Under the pieces are notes generated by a model that was given only the letters and a program-made list of their open reading frames with translations, did no database searches and was not told the origin of the DNA. From assembly GCF_900169785.1 (NCBI RefSeq), contig NZ_FWER01000039.1, positions 1 to 50,554 of the forward strand: DNA of 50,554 bases, in the 5' to 3' direction. How positions within the stretch are numbered: the first letter of the stretch is position 1; each line of letters begins with the position of its first letter. Below are positions 25,142 through 32,689 of this stretch, piece after piece. The position numbers were made by a program, and so were the translations under genes. Source of the DNA: Rhizobium sullae. Its GTDB lineage: Bacteria; Pseudomonadota; Alphaproteobacteria; Rhizobiales; Rhizobiaceae.

Positions 25142-25432
25142 ATGCCCCAGACCAGCTACAAGATCAGCGAAGCGCGCAAAAATTTCGCCGAGGTGCTCGA
25201 GCGCGCCAACCAGGGCGAGGAAATTCTTATCATGCGCGGCAATCAGATCTATGCCCGCATCGGCCCGGCCGATCTCGGTGGTAAAAGGCCGTTCGGCCTG
25301 CTGCGCCATCGCGAGCTTCCCGACGATCTGTTCGACGACGCCGATGCCGAGCAGGCGGCCATCGACGCCGGAGACTTCAACGACGATACCGGTGTCTGGC
25401 AGGGCAAGTCTAACGGCAAGGCTGACAAATGA
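25142..25432 (+). CDS. Phd/YefM-family antitoxin
   Basis: A 96-residue protein. Its N-terminal Phd/YefM domain reads TSYKISEARKNFAEVLERAN, then QGEEILIMRGNQIYARIGP, the classic DNA-binding and dimerisation unit. The acidic tail (DLFDDADAEQAAIDAGDFND) should wrap the toxin. GGAG eight bases upstream supports ATG 25142; the frame is open further 5' but crosses the operator and inverted repeat. It overlaps the PIN toxin start by four bases. Confidence 0.88.
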   Translation: MPQTSYKISEARKNFAEVLERANQGEEILIMRGNQIYARIGPADLGGKRPFGLLRHRELPDDLFDDADAEQAAIDAGDFNDDTGVWQGKSNGKADK

Positions 25433-25806
25433 GGGTGCTGCTCGACAGCCACGCCGTTTATTGGTGGACGATCGGCAGCGAGCGCCTCTCATCGAGAGCA
25501 CGATCGCTGATCGAGGACAAGACCAACACCATCCTGGTCAGCGCGGTTTCCTTCTACGAGCTGGACAACAAGATGCGCCTGAAAAAACTCGACTTGAAAC
25601 CGCAAGAACTGCGAGCAGCCGTGACGGCCAGCGGTCTTCAGGCGCTTGCTGTCACCGATCTGCATGCCGAATTGGCGGCTGTCTTTGATTGGGAACACCG
25701 GGATCCGTGGGATCGGATTCTGGCAGCCCAGGCGCGGCTCGAGCATTGCACCTTCGTCTCGACGGATGTGGTGTTCGATGCCGTGCTGCACGAACGTGTC
25801 TGGTGA
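25429..25806 (+). CDS. PIN-domain (VapC-like) toxin
   Basis: A 125-residue PIN protein with the acidic catalytic set: D6 in LLDSHAVYWW, the glutamate in VSAVSFYELDNKM, and WEHRDPWDRILAAQA followed by FVSTDVVFD. The HRDPWDRILAAQA block is diagnostic for the Phd-partnered PIN family (COG3744), a group of probable RNases. It is translationally coupled to the antitoxin. Twelve bases then separate it from the next small gene. Confidence 0.9.
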   Translation: MRVLLDSHAVYWWTIGSERLSSRARSLIEDKTNTILVSAVSFYELDNKMRLKKLDLKPQELRAAVTASGLQALAVTDLHAELAAVFDWEHRDPWDRILAAQARLEHCTFVSTDVVFDAVLHERVW

Positions 25807-25818
25807 GGTGCGCTGCAG

Positions 25819-26076
25819 ATGAAGATCTTGGTAGAGATAGCCGAGGCGGCGATGCGGTTTGAGGAGTTAATTGAACTGGCTCAGCGTCATGATGAAATTC
25901 TGATCTGCCGAGAGGGGCAGCCAACCGCGACTCTGACGTCGATTGCCACCCGGAATGGGACGATGGACGAGTTCCTGAGACTGGCTTCTGAGGGGCGTGC
26001 CAACGTCCCCTCTGATGCGACCTCCAATCATGACGATCTTTACGACGAACATGGCTGCCTAAATGAGTGCCGTTGA
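25819..26076 (+). CDS. Second small Phd-like antitoxin without its own toxin
   Basis: The 85-residue protein (MKILVEIAEAAMRFEELIEL, then AQRHDEILICREGQPTATLT) resembles the N-terminal half of prevent-host-death antitoxins, with the EILICREGQPTATL strand pair. Its C-terminal part is not like the Phd at 25142. There is no toxin gene after it; instead it overlaps the recombinase start by 14 bases. It may be an orphan antitoxin or a small regulator of the recombinase. Confidence 0.6.
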   Translation: MKILVEIAEAAMRFEELIELAQRHDEILICREGQPTATLTSIATRNGTMDEFLRLASEGRANVPSDATSNHDDLYDEHGCLNECR

Positions 26077-27193
26077 TCGCCGCGCCGAGCAACTCGACAC
26101 GATCGCCGCGGTGCTGCTGACCGACCGGCGCGATAAGCTCGCCGAACTGCTGACAGACCAGGACGTCGAGACGCTCAAACACCTCGTCAACCAAGGCATG
26201 GGCGAAAACACGCTGCGGGCGCTGACCTCAGATCTTGCCTATCTTGAAGCCTGGTCGGTTGCGGCAACAGGTAGCCCCCTCCCCTGGCCGGCGCCGGAAG
26301 CTCTGTTGCGGAAATTCGTTGCTCACCACCTCTGGGATCCTAGTCGACGCGAGGATGATGCAGAGCATGGCATGCCGGAGGCCGTCACGCTGGAGCTTCG
26401 GCAATCCGGCTTTCTCAGGACTGCCGGACCGCACGCGCCTGCAACCGTGCAACGACGTCTCGCCAACTGGTCGACCCTGACGAAATGGCGCGGCCTCGAT
26501 GGCGTGTTCTCTTCCCCTTCCGTCAAATCCGCGATGCGGCACGCCATTCGCGCCACGCCGCTGCAACGCCGCCGGAAGAGCACCAAGGCGGTCACCGGTG
26601 ACGTGCTGGCGAAGCTGCTCGCGACCTGCGGCGGCGACAGTCTGTGCGATCTGCGCGACCGGGCGATCCTGATGGTCGCCTTTGCGTCTGGCGGTCGTCG
26701 TCGCAGCGAATTGGCCGGCCTGCGCCGGGAGCAACTGACGGTCGAGGCACCGGTCGTCGGCGAGGGCGGAAGCCCCCTCCCCTCGCTGTCCATCCATCTC
26801 GGCCGCACCAAGAATTCGGGCCTCAGCCAAGATGAGGTCGTTTACCTCACCGGCCGGCCGGTGGACGCGCTGAACGCCTGGCTGAAAGCTGCGAAGATCG
26901 ACAGCGGCAGTGTCTTTCGGGCGATCGATCGCTGGGGCAATGTCAGTCGGCGCGCACTCGATCCGAAGGCGGTCAACGATATCGTCAAGCGGCGGGTGGC
27001 GGCGGCGGGACTGGAGCGTGCGGAGTTTTCGGCGCACGGATTGCGGTCCGGTTATCTCACCGAAGCCGCGAACCTCGGAGTTCCCCTACCCGAAGCGATG
27101 GAGCAATCCCGTCACCGCTCCGTGCAACAGGCATCCAGCTACTACAACAGCGCCACGCGGCGAAGCGGTCGAGCGGCTAGAGTGCTATCGTGA
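26063..27193 (+). CDS. Tyrosine recombinase/integrase
   Basis: A 376-residue site-specific recombinase. The SAM-like core-binding domain is at about 30-165 and the catalytic domain at about 175-365. Catalytic residues are visible: R213 in GGRRRSELAGLR, K250 in GRTKNSG, H325 and R328 in FSAHGLRSGYLTEA, H351 in SRHRSVQQ, and a tyrosine at 360 or 361 in ASSYYNSATRR. All are present, so the enzyme is probably active. It ends a co-directional string with the antitoxin-toxin genes and lies next to a repC remnant. That context favours plasmid dimer resolution or element integration. No transposase accompanies it. Confidence 0.9.
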   Translation: MSAVDRRAEQLDTIAAVLLTDRRDKLAELLTDQDVETLKHLVNQGMGENTLRALTSDLAYLEAWSVAATGSPLPWPAPEALLRKFVAHHLWDPSRREDDAEHGMPEAVTLELRQSGFLRTAGPHAPATVQRRLANWSTLTKWRGLDGVFSSPSVKSAMRHAIRATPLQRRRKSTKAVTGDVLAKLLATCGGDSLCDLRDRAILMVAFASGGRRRSELAGLRREQLTVEAPVVGEGGSPLPSLSIHLGRTKNSGLSQDEVVYLTGRPVDALNAWLKAAKIDSGSVFRAIDRWGNVSRRALDPKAVNDIVKRRVAAAGLERAEFSAHGLRSGYLTEAANLGVPLPEAMEQSRHRSVQQASSYYNSATRRSGRAARVLS

Positions 27194-27244
27194 GCGTGGG
27201 CGTCGCGGCGGCCACATAACCGTGAAATCTCTCCGCCCTGATGG

Positions 27245-27376
27245 TCAGGCCAAGCCGATCCCTTTGTCGAGAGCAAGTTCACAATCGTCAGCGTTTGTCA
27301 CCTCGGTCTCGACGACGATGAACTGCCGATCCTCCCACCGCTGATGTTCCTTGTAGTAGCTCTGGCCCGCTTGGCT
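27245..27376 (-). pseudogene. Short unidentified C-terminal fragment
   Basis: A stop-bounded minus-strand frame encodes QSQAGQSYYKEHQRWEDRQF, then IVVETEVTNADDCELALDKG, ending GLA and TGA at 27245-27247. The sequence looks protein-like but has no start and no family I recognise. It lies directly after the repC fragment in another frame. Confidence 0.25.
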
Positions 27377-27425
27377 TTGTTATTGAGGGTTGCCCCGTTT
27401 TTCAGACGCAGCCCGGTGAGCTTGA

Positions 27426-27638
27426 TGCCACGGCGACGGCGGCGTTTTCGGGTCCAATGACCTCGCAGGCATCCTGATAGGCCGACGGACTGACCCCGAG
27501 CATCAATCGCACCACGACTGCGGCCGACATCAGGTCCTGCCCACCGCTGACAGCTCCTCCCGGCCCGTAATCCACGATAGCTGGGCAGGCCTGCAACACC
27601 ATACCCAGCGGAAACGCTTTTGTCGGCTCCCATATTGG
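27426..27638 (-). pseudogene. repC: repC fragment (repABC plasmid replication initiator)
   Basis: The minus-strand frame reads KAFPLGMVLQACPAIVDYGP, then GGAVSGGQDLMSAAVVVRLM and LGVSPSAYQDACEVIGPENA. These match a conserved C-terminal block of RepC initiators of rhizobial repABC plasmids (QACPDIADYGPGG, SAAVVVRSMLGVSPSAY, ACEVMGPENAA). The N-terminal DNA-binding part, the usual origin region and the rest of the C-terminus are absent, and the frame breaks after AAVAVA. It marks a former plasmid replication region. Confidence 0.75.
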
Positions 27639-27706
27639 TCGGGTGTCGGTACTCGATTTTGCACCCGGGCTAGGCTCTGCTCGTCGACTGAGGCATACGC
27701 TGAGGG

Positions 27707-28180
27707 TTAGAGCCGCTGGACAAGGTCGCGTCCGATCAACTTGGGCCGCTCGCTCCGCAGCACGAGAGATGTGGTGACCGCCCCGAAGCGCGCAATGGAA
27801 TCGACGATCGTCTCCAGCTCTCCCGGTGACGGGACGAGCACTTTCAGTAGAAAGCAGTCCTCACCCGTCAGCCGCAACACCTCGATGACCTGCGGCATTT
27901 CGGAAAATTGTTTCAGGCACGCGCGAATGTGTTCATGCGTTGTGCGCAGCCGGACGACCGCCATCATTCCTAATCCAAGGCTGGCGGGATCGATCCGGGC
28001 GCCGTAGCCGACAATGATACCCCTCTCTTCGAGGCGCTTCACTCTTTCCGACGTTGCTGGCTGCGACAGTCCGATTTTGCGCCCAAGCTCGGAGATCGCG
28101 ATTCGGCCGTTCTCCTGCAGCGCCTCGATGATTGCAATGTCGGTCGGATCCAGAGGGGAACGATTATTTCGAGTGAGCAA
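27707..28180 (-). CDS. Lrp/AsnC-family regulator
   Basis: A 157-residue protein. The HTH lies in LDPTDIAIIEALQENGRIAI, then SELGRKIGLSQPATSERVKR. The C-terminal RAM ligand-binding domain includes MMAVVRLRTTHEHIRACLKQ, VLRLTGEDCFLLKVLVPSP and GAVTTSLVLRSE. Members respond to amino acids and form octamers. The start appears to be TTG 28180, with AAAGG ten bases before; no in-frame ATG fits. It is divergent from the hydrolase at 28295 and probably regulates it through the shared palindrome. Confidence 0.88.
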   Translation of the reverse strand: MLTRNNRSPLDPTDIAIIEALQENGRIAISELGRKIGLSQPATSERVKRLEERGIIVGYGARIDPASLGLGMMAVVRLRTTHEHIRACLKQFSEMPQVIEVLRLTGEDCFLLKVLVPSPGELETIVDSIARFGAVTTSLVLRSERPKLIGRDLVQRL

Positions 28181-28198
28181 GACATTTGACCTTTAATC

Positions 28199-28228
28199 TA
28201 TCGGAATTCAGGCACCTTCTCCGATAGT
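28199..28228. promoter_or_regulatory. Palindromic operator between the Lrp gene and the hydrolase gene
   Basis: CTATCGGA (28199-28206) and TCCGATAG (28221-28228) are perfect 8-bp arms with a 14-bp spacer. The site lies in the middle of the 114-bp divergent region, in keeping with Lrp-family control of a neighbouring gene. Confidence 0.55.
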
Positions 28229-28294
28229 TCTCCATTCAGTGCGGCGATGGAAGATGCCATCTTTCGATCCACTCAATAAAATAGGAGTAAACGC

Positions 28295-28840
28295 ATGGCC
28301 GAAATCGTTATCCTGCCCGGCATCGGCGGCTCGGGAGAGACGCACTGGCAGACTTTTTGGGAGCGCGCAAATCCACGCGCACGGCGTTTCCAACCCAAGA
28401 GCTGGGATCAGCCGGACTTGGTCGACTGGATCGGAGCGCTGGACCGCGCCGTAGCCACCGCGGACGAACCGCCGCTGCTCGTTGCGCATAGTCTCGCCTG
28501 CCTTCTTGTGGGCCATTGGCAGCGCGCCTCTTCTCTTGCTGTAGCAGGGGCGTTTCTCGTCTCCGTGCCCGATCCGCAATCCGAAGCCTTTCCGGCAGCG
28601 GTGGCCACATTCGCGGCTGTGCCCGAGGGTAGGTTCCGTTTTCCCTCGCTCATCATTGCAAGCTCCGATGATCCCTATAGCGAGGTCGAGTATGCCAGGA
28701 CACGGGCGGCTCAGTGGGGCAGCGGCATTGTCGAGGTCGGCGCATTCGGACACATCAACAGCGGCAGCGGGCTTGAGGACTGGCCAAGCGGCTTGGCCCT
28801 CTTTCGGGCCTTTGCAGCGGGGACAGAATGCATGGAATAG
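28295..28840 (+). CDS. RBBP9/YdeN-family alpha/beta hydrolase
   Basis: The 181-residue serine hydrolase has the family start AEIVILPGIGGSGETHWQTF, nucleophile S66 in LLVAHSLACLL, aspartate in LIIASSDDPYSEVEYA, and histidine in VGAFGHINSGSGLEDWPSG. All triad positions are present. RBBP9-like enzymes cleave peptides or esters; the physiological substrate is unknown. AGGAG lies upstream of ATG 28295. Divergent neighbour: the Lrp regulator. Confidence 0.88.
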   Translation: MAEIVILPGIGGSGETHWQTFWERANPRARRFQPKSWDQPDLVDWIGALDRAVATADEPPLLVAHSLACLLVGHWQRASSLAVAGAFLVSVPDPQSEAFPAAVATFAAVPEGRFRFPSLIIASSDDPYSEVEYARTRAAQWGSGIVEVGAFGHINSGSGLEDWPSGLALFRAFAAGTECME

Positions 28841-29163
28841 CCCACTTGCCCATTACGCTCTTCACTGCATTCCTGATCTCTTTCTCAGAAGCTCTGTTTA
28901 ATCTCCAATTCTCCATACCCAGCTGGCTCGTTATAATCATGACCCAACTTTCGGGGGTCAGTTCAAAACGCGGTGGCACTGCTTTTCTATCGTCGCGACA
29001 AATCACGCTCAGAAGAAGAGTGTGGCAGGTTGCTCCGTTCGGAAGAGATTGGGGTCAGAGGCGCGGAATGCCCGCGTTTATTTCAATAAGTTCGCTCGGC
29101 TCTTGAACGTTAAAAGGCTATAGGTGGACGCTCCTGGCCCAGCTTTTAAAACTGCTTGCGATG
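28841..29163. other. Intergenic stretch, no supported gene
   Basis: Short frames only, without start signals or recognisable motifs. The end of the segment carries the promoter region of the MbcA/RES operon. Confidence 0.35.
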
Positions 29164-29179
29164 AGTCCATATTTGGACT
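29164..29179 (+). promoter_or_regulatory. Probable operator of the MbcA/RES operon
   Basis: AGTCCA (29164-29169) and TGGACT (29174-29179) are perfect inverted arms around TATT, 27 bases before the antitoxin start. TATGTC follows and may serve as -10. This is the expected place for autoregulation by an Xre-type antitoxin. Confidence 0.5.
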
Positions 29180-29206
29180 ATGTCTATTTCAAGACAGGAG
29201 GCTATT

Positions 29207-29731
29207 ATGCCGCATGCGCGACGCACAGAGCAACAAGACAAGCATGAGCCGCAGCGCCTGGAAACCGACCGGTTTGCTCCTGCAACCCGCAAAAAGCTGA
29301 GCGCGCCGGCGTTGCGAACCTTTCTGGCGATCGCCGATCTTTGGGGCCTGAATGAAGAGCAGCGCATGCTTGTGCTGGGTTACCCGTCCCGGTCCACGTA
29401 TCACAACTGGGCCAAGCAGGCGCGTGAACATGGTACCTTCACGCTGGACGTCGACACCCTCATTCGAATCTCGGCCGTGCTCGGCATTCACCAAGCGCTT
29501 GGGATCCTGTTTCCCAATGAACGCGCCGCCGTCGCGTGGCTGCGGACGCCGCATGAAGCGCTTGTTTTCGGTGGCCATCCCCCGCTCAACGTCCTGACGA
29601 GCGGAACACAGGACGGCCTGATGACAGTTCGTCGATTTCTCGATGCGGCAAGAGGGGGCATCTACATGCATCCGAACATCCTGGACGAAACGTTCACACC
29701 TTACGACGATGGGGACATCGTCTTCCGGTGA
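29207..29731 (+). CDS. MbcA/ParS/Xre-family antitoxin
   Basis: The 174-residue antitoxin has an Xre-like HTH (FLAIADLWGLNEEQRMLVLG, then YPSRSTYHNWAKQAREHG). The MbcA/ParS toxin-binding domain (about 85-150) includes LIRISAVLGIHQALGILFPN and AVAWLRTPHEALVFGGHPPL. AGGAGG six bases before ATG 29207 fixes the start; an ATG at 29180 lies inside the promoter. The stop overlaps the GTG start of the toxin gene. Confidence 0.9.
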   Translation: MPHARRTEQQDKHEPQRLETDRFAPATRKKLSAPALRTFLAIADLWGLNEEQRMLVLGYPSRSTYHNWAKQAREHGTFTLDVDTLIRISAVLGIHQALGILFPNERAAVAWLRTPHEALVFGGHPPLNVLTSGTQDGLMTVRRFLDAARGGIYMHPNILDETFTPYDDGDIVFR

Positions 29732-30399
29732 GTGACCGTTTTGCCCAGGCGCCACGCCCTTCGTACCGGCTGATCCCATCGCAATTTCCGCCGATCGGGC
29801 TTTTTGATACCGTTGCGACGGCGGCCGATCTCGAAGCCGTAATGGAGCTTGCCGGCTGGACCAATGACCGTCTCGTTGCCGACCGCATCCAACGGCTTCC
29901 CGAGGGTGAATGGGTCTATGGCACTGCCAATTCCAGCATTGTGATGGCCGCATTTCTCCATGTAGCGCCGGGAGGAATGCGGTTTAACGGCACCGATCTC
30001 GGCGCATGGTATGCCGCCGACGATCTCCGCACAGCCGCAGCCGAGGTTGGCCATCATCTTCGGCGCGAAGCTGTAGCGCGCGGTGTGGCGACGATGAGGC
30101 GCACCTATAGAAGCTACACGGCCATCCTGATTGGCGACTATCTCGACATTCGTGGAGAGCAGATGCTTCGGCCCGAGGTTTATGACGGCACCAGCTACGC
30201 CGCTTCGCAAGCGCTTGGTGAGCAAGTGCGTTCTAACGGCGGGGCCGGCATCCTCTATGACAGCCTCCGGCGCAGAGCCGGCATGAACATCGTCGCACAC
30301 CGGCCGCGGAACATTCGCGACGTTGTGCAGACCGACCACTTCGAGATCACCGTTTCTGCCGACGATCGACGCATCGATGTCCAAAAGCTCGCAACCTAA
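29728..30399 (+). CDS. RES-domain toxin, putative NAD-degrading enzyme
   Basis: A 223-residue RES protein. The conserved R-E-S pattern is seen in PSYRLIPSQFPP, GMRFNGTDLGAWYAADDLRT followed by AAAEV, and ILYDSLRRRAGMNI. Characterised RES toxins deplete NAD+ by phosphorolysis or hydrolysis. It begins at GTG 29728 in a GTGA overlap with the antitoxin. The N-terminal 70 residues, with a domain around TVATAADLEAVMELAGWTND, are a common extension in RES toxins paired with DUF2384 antitoxins. Confidence 0.9.
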   Translation: MSDRFAQAPRPSYRLIPSQFPPIGLFDTVATAADLEAVMELAGWTNDRLVADRIQRLPEGEWVYGTANSSIVMAAFLHVAPGGMRFNGTDLGAWYAADDLRTAAAEVGHHLRREAVARGVATMRRTYRSYTAILIGDYLDIRGEQMLRPEVYDGTSYAASQALGEQVRSNGGAGILYDSLRRRAGMNIVAHRPRNIRDVVQTDHFEITVSADDRRIDVQKLAT

Positions 30400-30626
30400 C
30401 GGTATCGCGGCAGCCGCGTGCCGGCGAGATAGCCACAGGAAGGTCTCGGCGAGCAAAATCGGTGCGCGACAGAGGTCCGGACGAATGTGCAAATGCCACA
30501 AGCGACTTTGCCTTTGCGGATGCGAAGCAGCCTTCATTTAGCTACCTCACCTTAGGATCGGCATTAAGCTGGGAGACGTCTCATCTTTCGTCTGCTGGAA
30601 GGAACTAAAGATCGAAGCTGGCATGG

Positions 30627-30782
30627 AAAAACGTTTGAAGAACCTGTTAGAACAAACTGCCCCATCCTACGATCGCTATCGACGATACGCTTTATCGTGA
30701 GTGCAGTTCGCTTTGAACGCTTAACCTCGTCGACTATTATTGGCTCGCCGTTTGCAGCGAGAACCAAAGATTGAATCTGGCC
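30627..30782 (-). pseudogene. Fragment of an AAA_14/DUF4143 ATPase
   Basis: The minus-strand frame reads VLAANGEPIIVDEVKRSKRT, then ALTIKRIVDSDRRMGQFVLT and GSSNVF. This matches the Walker B to sensor-1 part of AAA_14 ATPases (VIDEVQR...IKR.VD..R..GRFLLTGS). The Walker A half and the DUF4143 domain are absent. The fragment is fused in frame to an IstB tail upstream, so it is recombination debris. Confidence 0.6.
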
Positions 30783-30812
30783 TTGGGGATCAGCTTCATC
30801 CGATGAAGCCGC

Positions 30813-30920
30813 CTGGTTTCGCCGCAAGCTTTCCCCGGATAGGTCGACGTGGTGAGCGTTATGAACCAGCCTGTCGAGGATGGCATGGGCCGAGCATAGG
30901 GCCGTCCGAGTTGCGGACGG
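30813..30920 (-). pseudogene. istB: C-terminal fragment of IstB (IS21 family)
   Basis: The minus-strand frame reads ATRTALCSAHAILDRLVHNA, then HHVDLSGESLRRNQ, the typical IstB end (ILDRLVHNAHRIxLxGxSxRR). The ATPase core is missing. It is separate from the IstB remnant at 49.2 kb and is of a different IS21 lineage judging by the tail sequence. Confidence 0.65.
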
Positions 30921-31245
30921 TAGGCCTTTAGGAGCGGCAATGCCACAAAGATCTCGTTCTGCACTCCTTCCGGCAACGCTGAAAACTCTGGGATGCTGTC
31001 CGGGTTCTAAAATTTACGGAGTCATAGGGTGGACTCAACTCTTGTCTCTGTCTCAGACTGCCGCCCGATCGGAGCAGGTGTTCAGGCGACATCACGCAAC
31101 GGAATGGCGATCGGCCAGTTCGGCGCTGGTCGGTAACGCCATTGAGCGCTACCTTGTTCACCGATCCGCAGCCACCGACACAGGGGCCGTGATAAGCGCC
31201 CGCGGTTGATCCGGATCGACATTCAACTGACGAGGATGCGCAGCA
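30921..31245. other. Intergenic stretch, no supported gene
   Basis: No family motif or convincing start on either strand. It separates IS21/AAA debris from the CapA-family gene and probably carries that gene's promoter, though no clear -35/-10 pair stands out. Confidence 0.35.
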
Positions 31246-32340
31246 ATGAAGCTCTTCCTAAGTGGGGACGTGATGACCGGCCGCGGCATCGACCAGATCA
31301 TGCCGCATCCCTCCGACCCGACCCTGTACGAGCCGCATCTCCGCTCAGCGCATGGCTATGTGGACTTGGCGGAACGTCGGTCGGGCGAAATCCCGAGGGC
31401 GGTGCCTTTCGACTATGTCTGGGGCGATGCGCTGAACGAGATTGATCGGCGTGAGCCGGATTTGAGGATCATCAATCTCGAAACCAGCGTTACCGCAGAC
31501 GGAACGCCCGAGCCTAAAGGTATCAATTATCGGATGCACCCCGATAATCTTCATTGTATCGTCGCTGCAGGGATAGACTGCTGCATCCTTGCCAACAACC
31601 ATACCGCGGATTGGGGGCTGAGGGGCATGAAGGATACCTTGCTTGCCCTGCAGGGGGCGAGGCTTGCGACAGCCGGCGCAGGACTCGATGCCGATGGTGC
31701 AAGCCGCCCCGCCGTGCTCGAAACGGTCCCAGGGCGGCGACTTCTTGTATTCGCCTTTGCCTGTCCATCCAGCGGGGTTCCGGCCAACTGGGCGGCCGGG
31801 AAGGAGCGACCGGGTATAAACTTCCTCGCGGATTTCAGTGACGACGCACTTGCAGCCGTCGCTGACGGCATCGGCGAGTGGCGACAGCGCGACGACACCG
31901 TCCTTGTTTCCATACATTGGGGATCCAACTGGGGCTATGAATTGCCCCTTGAACACCGACGCTTCGCCCATCGTCTGATCGACGGCGCCCGCGTCGACGT
32001 CGTTCACGGACACTCATCGCATCACCCGTTGGCGATAGAGATCCATGCTGACAGGCCTATCTTTTACGGATGCGGCGACTTCATCAACGACTATGAGGGA
32101 ATCGGCGGGCAGGAGAGATTTCGCCCGGATCTGACTCTCGCCTATTTCGTCGATCTGGATGATCAAAGCCATCGGCTGCGCCGAATTGAAATGGTGCCCT
32201 TCCGGCTGCAGAAATTTCGGCTCATCCGCGCATCTGATGAAGAAGCCGCCTGGCTCGGCCACACCATGAAACGCGAATGCGGACGTTTTGGCCACGATCT
32301 TACCACGAGCGAGAAAGGGACCCTGACGCTATCGGCCTGA
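31246..32340 (+). CDS. CapA/PgsA-family putative metallophosphatase
   Basis: The 364-residue protein shows the CapA fold landmarks: LFLSGDVMTGRGIDQIM, LRIINLETSVT, CCILANNHTADWGLRGMKDT, VLVSIHWGSNWGYE, and VVHGHSSHHPLAIE. The Asp, Asn and His residues in these blocks are the metal ligands of calcineurin-like phosphoesterases. CapA/PgsA proteins take part in poly-gamma-glutamate or capsule synthesis in Gram-positives; in rhizobia the role of stand-alone members is not established. No signal peptide is seen, so it may be cytoplasmic. A hairpin follows the stop. Confidence 0.85.
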   Translation: MKLFLSGDVMTGRGIDQIMPHPSDPTLYEPHLRSAHGYVDLAERRSGEIPRAVPFDYVWGDALNEIDRREPDLRIINLETSVTADGTPEPKGINYRMHPDNLHCIVAAGIDCCILANNHTADWGLRGMKDTLLALQGARLATAGAGLDADGASRPAVLETVPGRRLLVFAFACPSSGVPANWAAGKERPGINFLADFSDDALAAVADGIGEWRQRDDTVLVSIHWGSNWGYELPLEHRRFAHRLIDGARVDVVHGHSSHHPLAIEIHADRPIFYGCGDFINDYEGIGGQERFRPDLTLAYFVDLDDQSHRLRRIEMVPFRLQKFRLIRASDEEAAWLGHTMKRECGRFGHDLTTSEKGTLTLSA

Positions 32341-32369
32341 GCGGTACGGGAGGAGATGTGCCTTGTTGT

Positions 32370-32390
32370 GGCCGACGGTGACGGTCGGCC
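32370..32390 (+). terminator. Hairpin after the CapA-family gene
   Basis: GGCCGAC (32370-32376) pairs with GTCGGCC (32384-32390) around a 7-nt loop, 30 bases after the stop. There is no U-tract. Confidence 0.45.
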
Positions 32391-32495
32391 TAGGGACGAA
32401 GCCGCCCTTCTGGCGAGCGTGCTGAGAGGTGTTGAAAGCAGACAATGGTGGGCTTGTATTTGCCCGCGGCGTCGAACGCAGAAGGTTGAGGTCGT

Positions 32496-32582
32496 TTAGC
32501 CCTGCTTGAGCGTGTCGATAACTGCGCCGGCTTTTGCGGAAAGATGGCGCTGGCTCGGATAGTAGAGGAACAGCCCATCATC
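32496..32582 (-). pseudogene. C-terminal fragment of a LysR-type regulator
   Basis: The minus-strand frame ends DGLFLYYPSQRHLSAKAGAV, then IDTLKQG and a stop. This is the usual last segment of LysR effector domains (GLFLYYPSRRQxPAKLRAFID). The HTH and most of the effector domain are gone. Confidence 0.6.
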
Positions 32583-32689
32583 GGAGGCACAGCCAGTCGT
32601 CATTGAAACTTCAGTCGATGCTGTCGGAGAAATGTGCTGCTGGTCGCGGGCTTGCGGCACTTGGACGTCGCCATGACTGTGACATCTCT

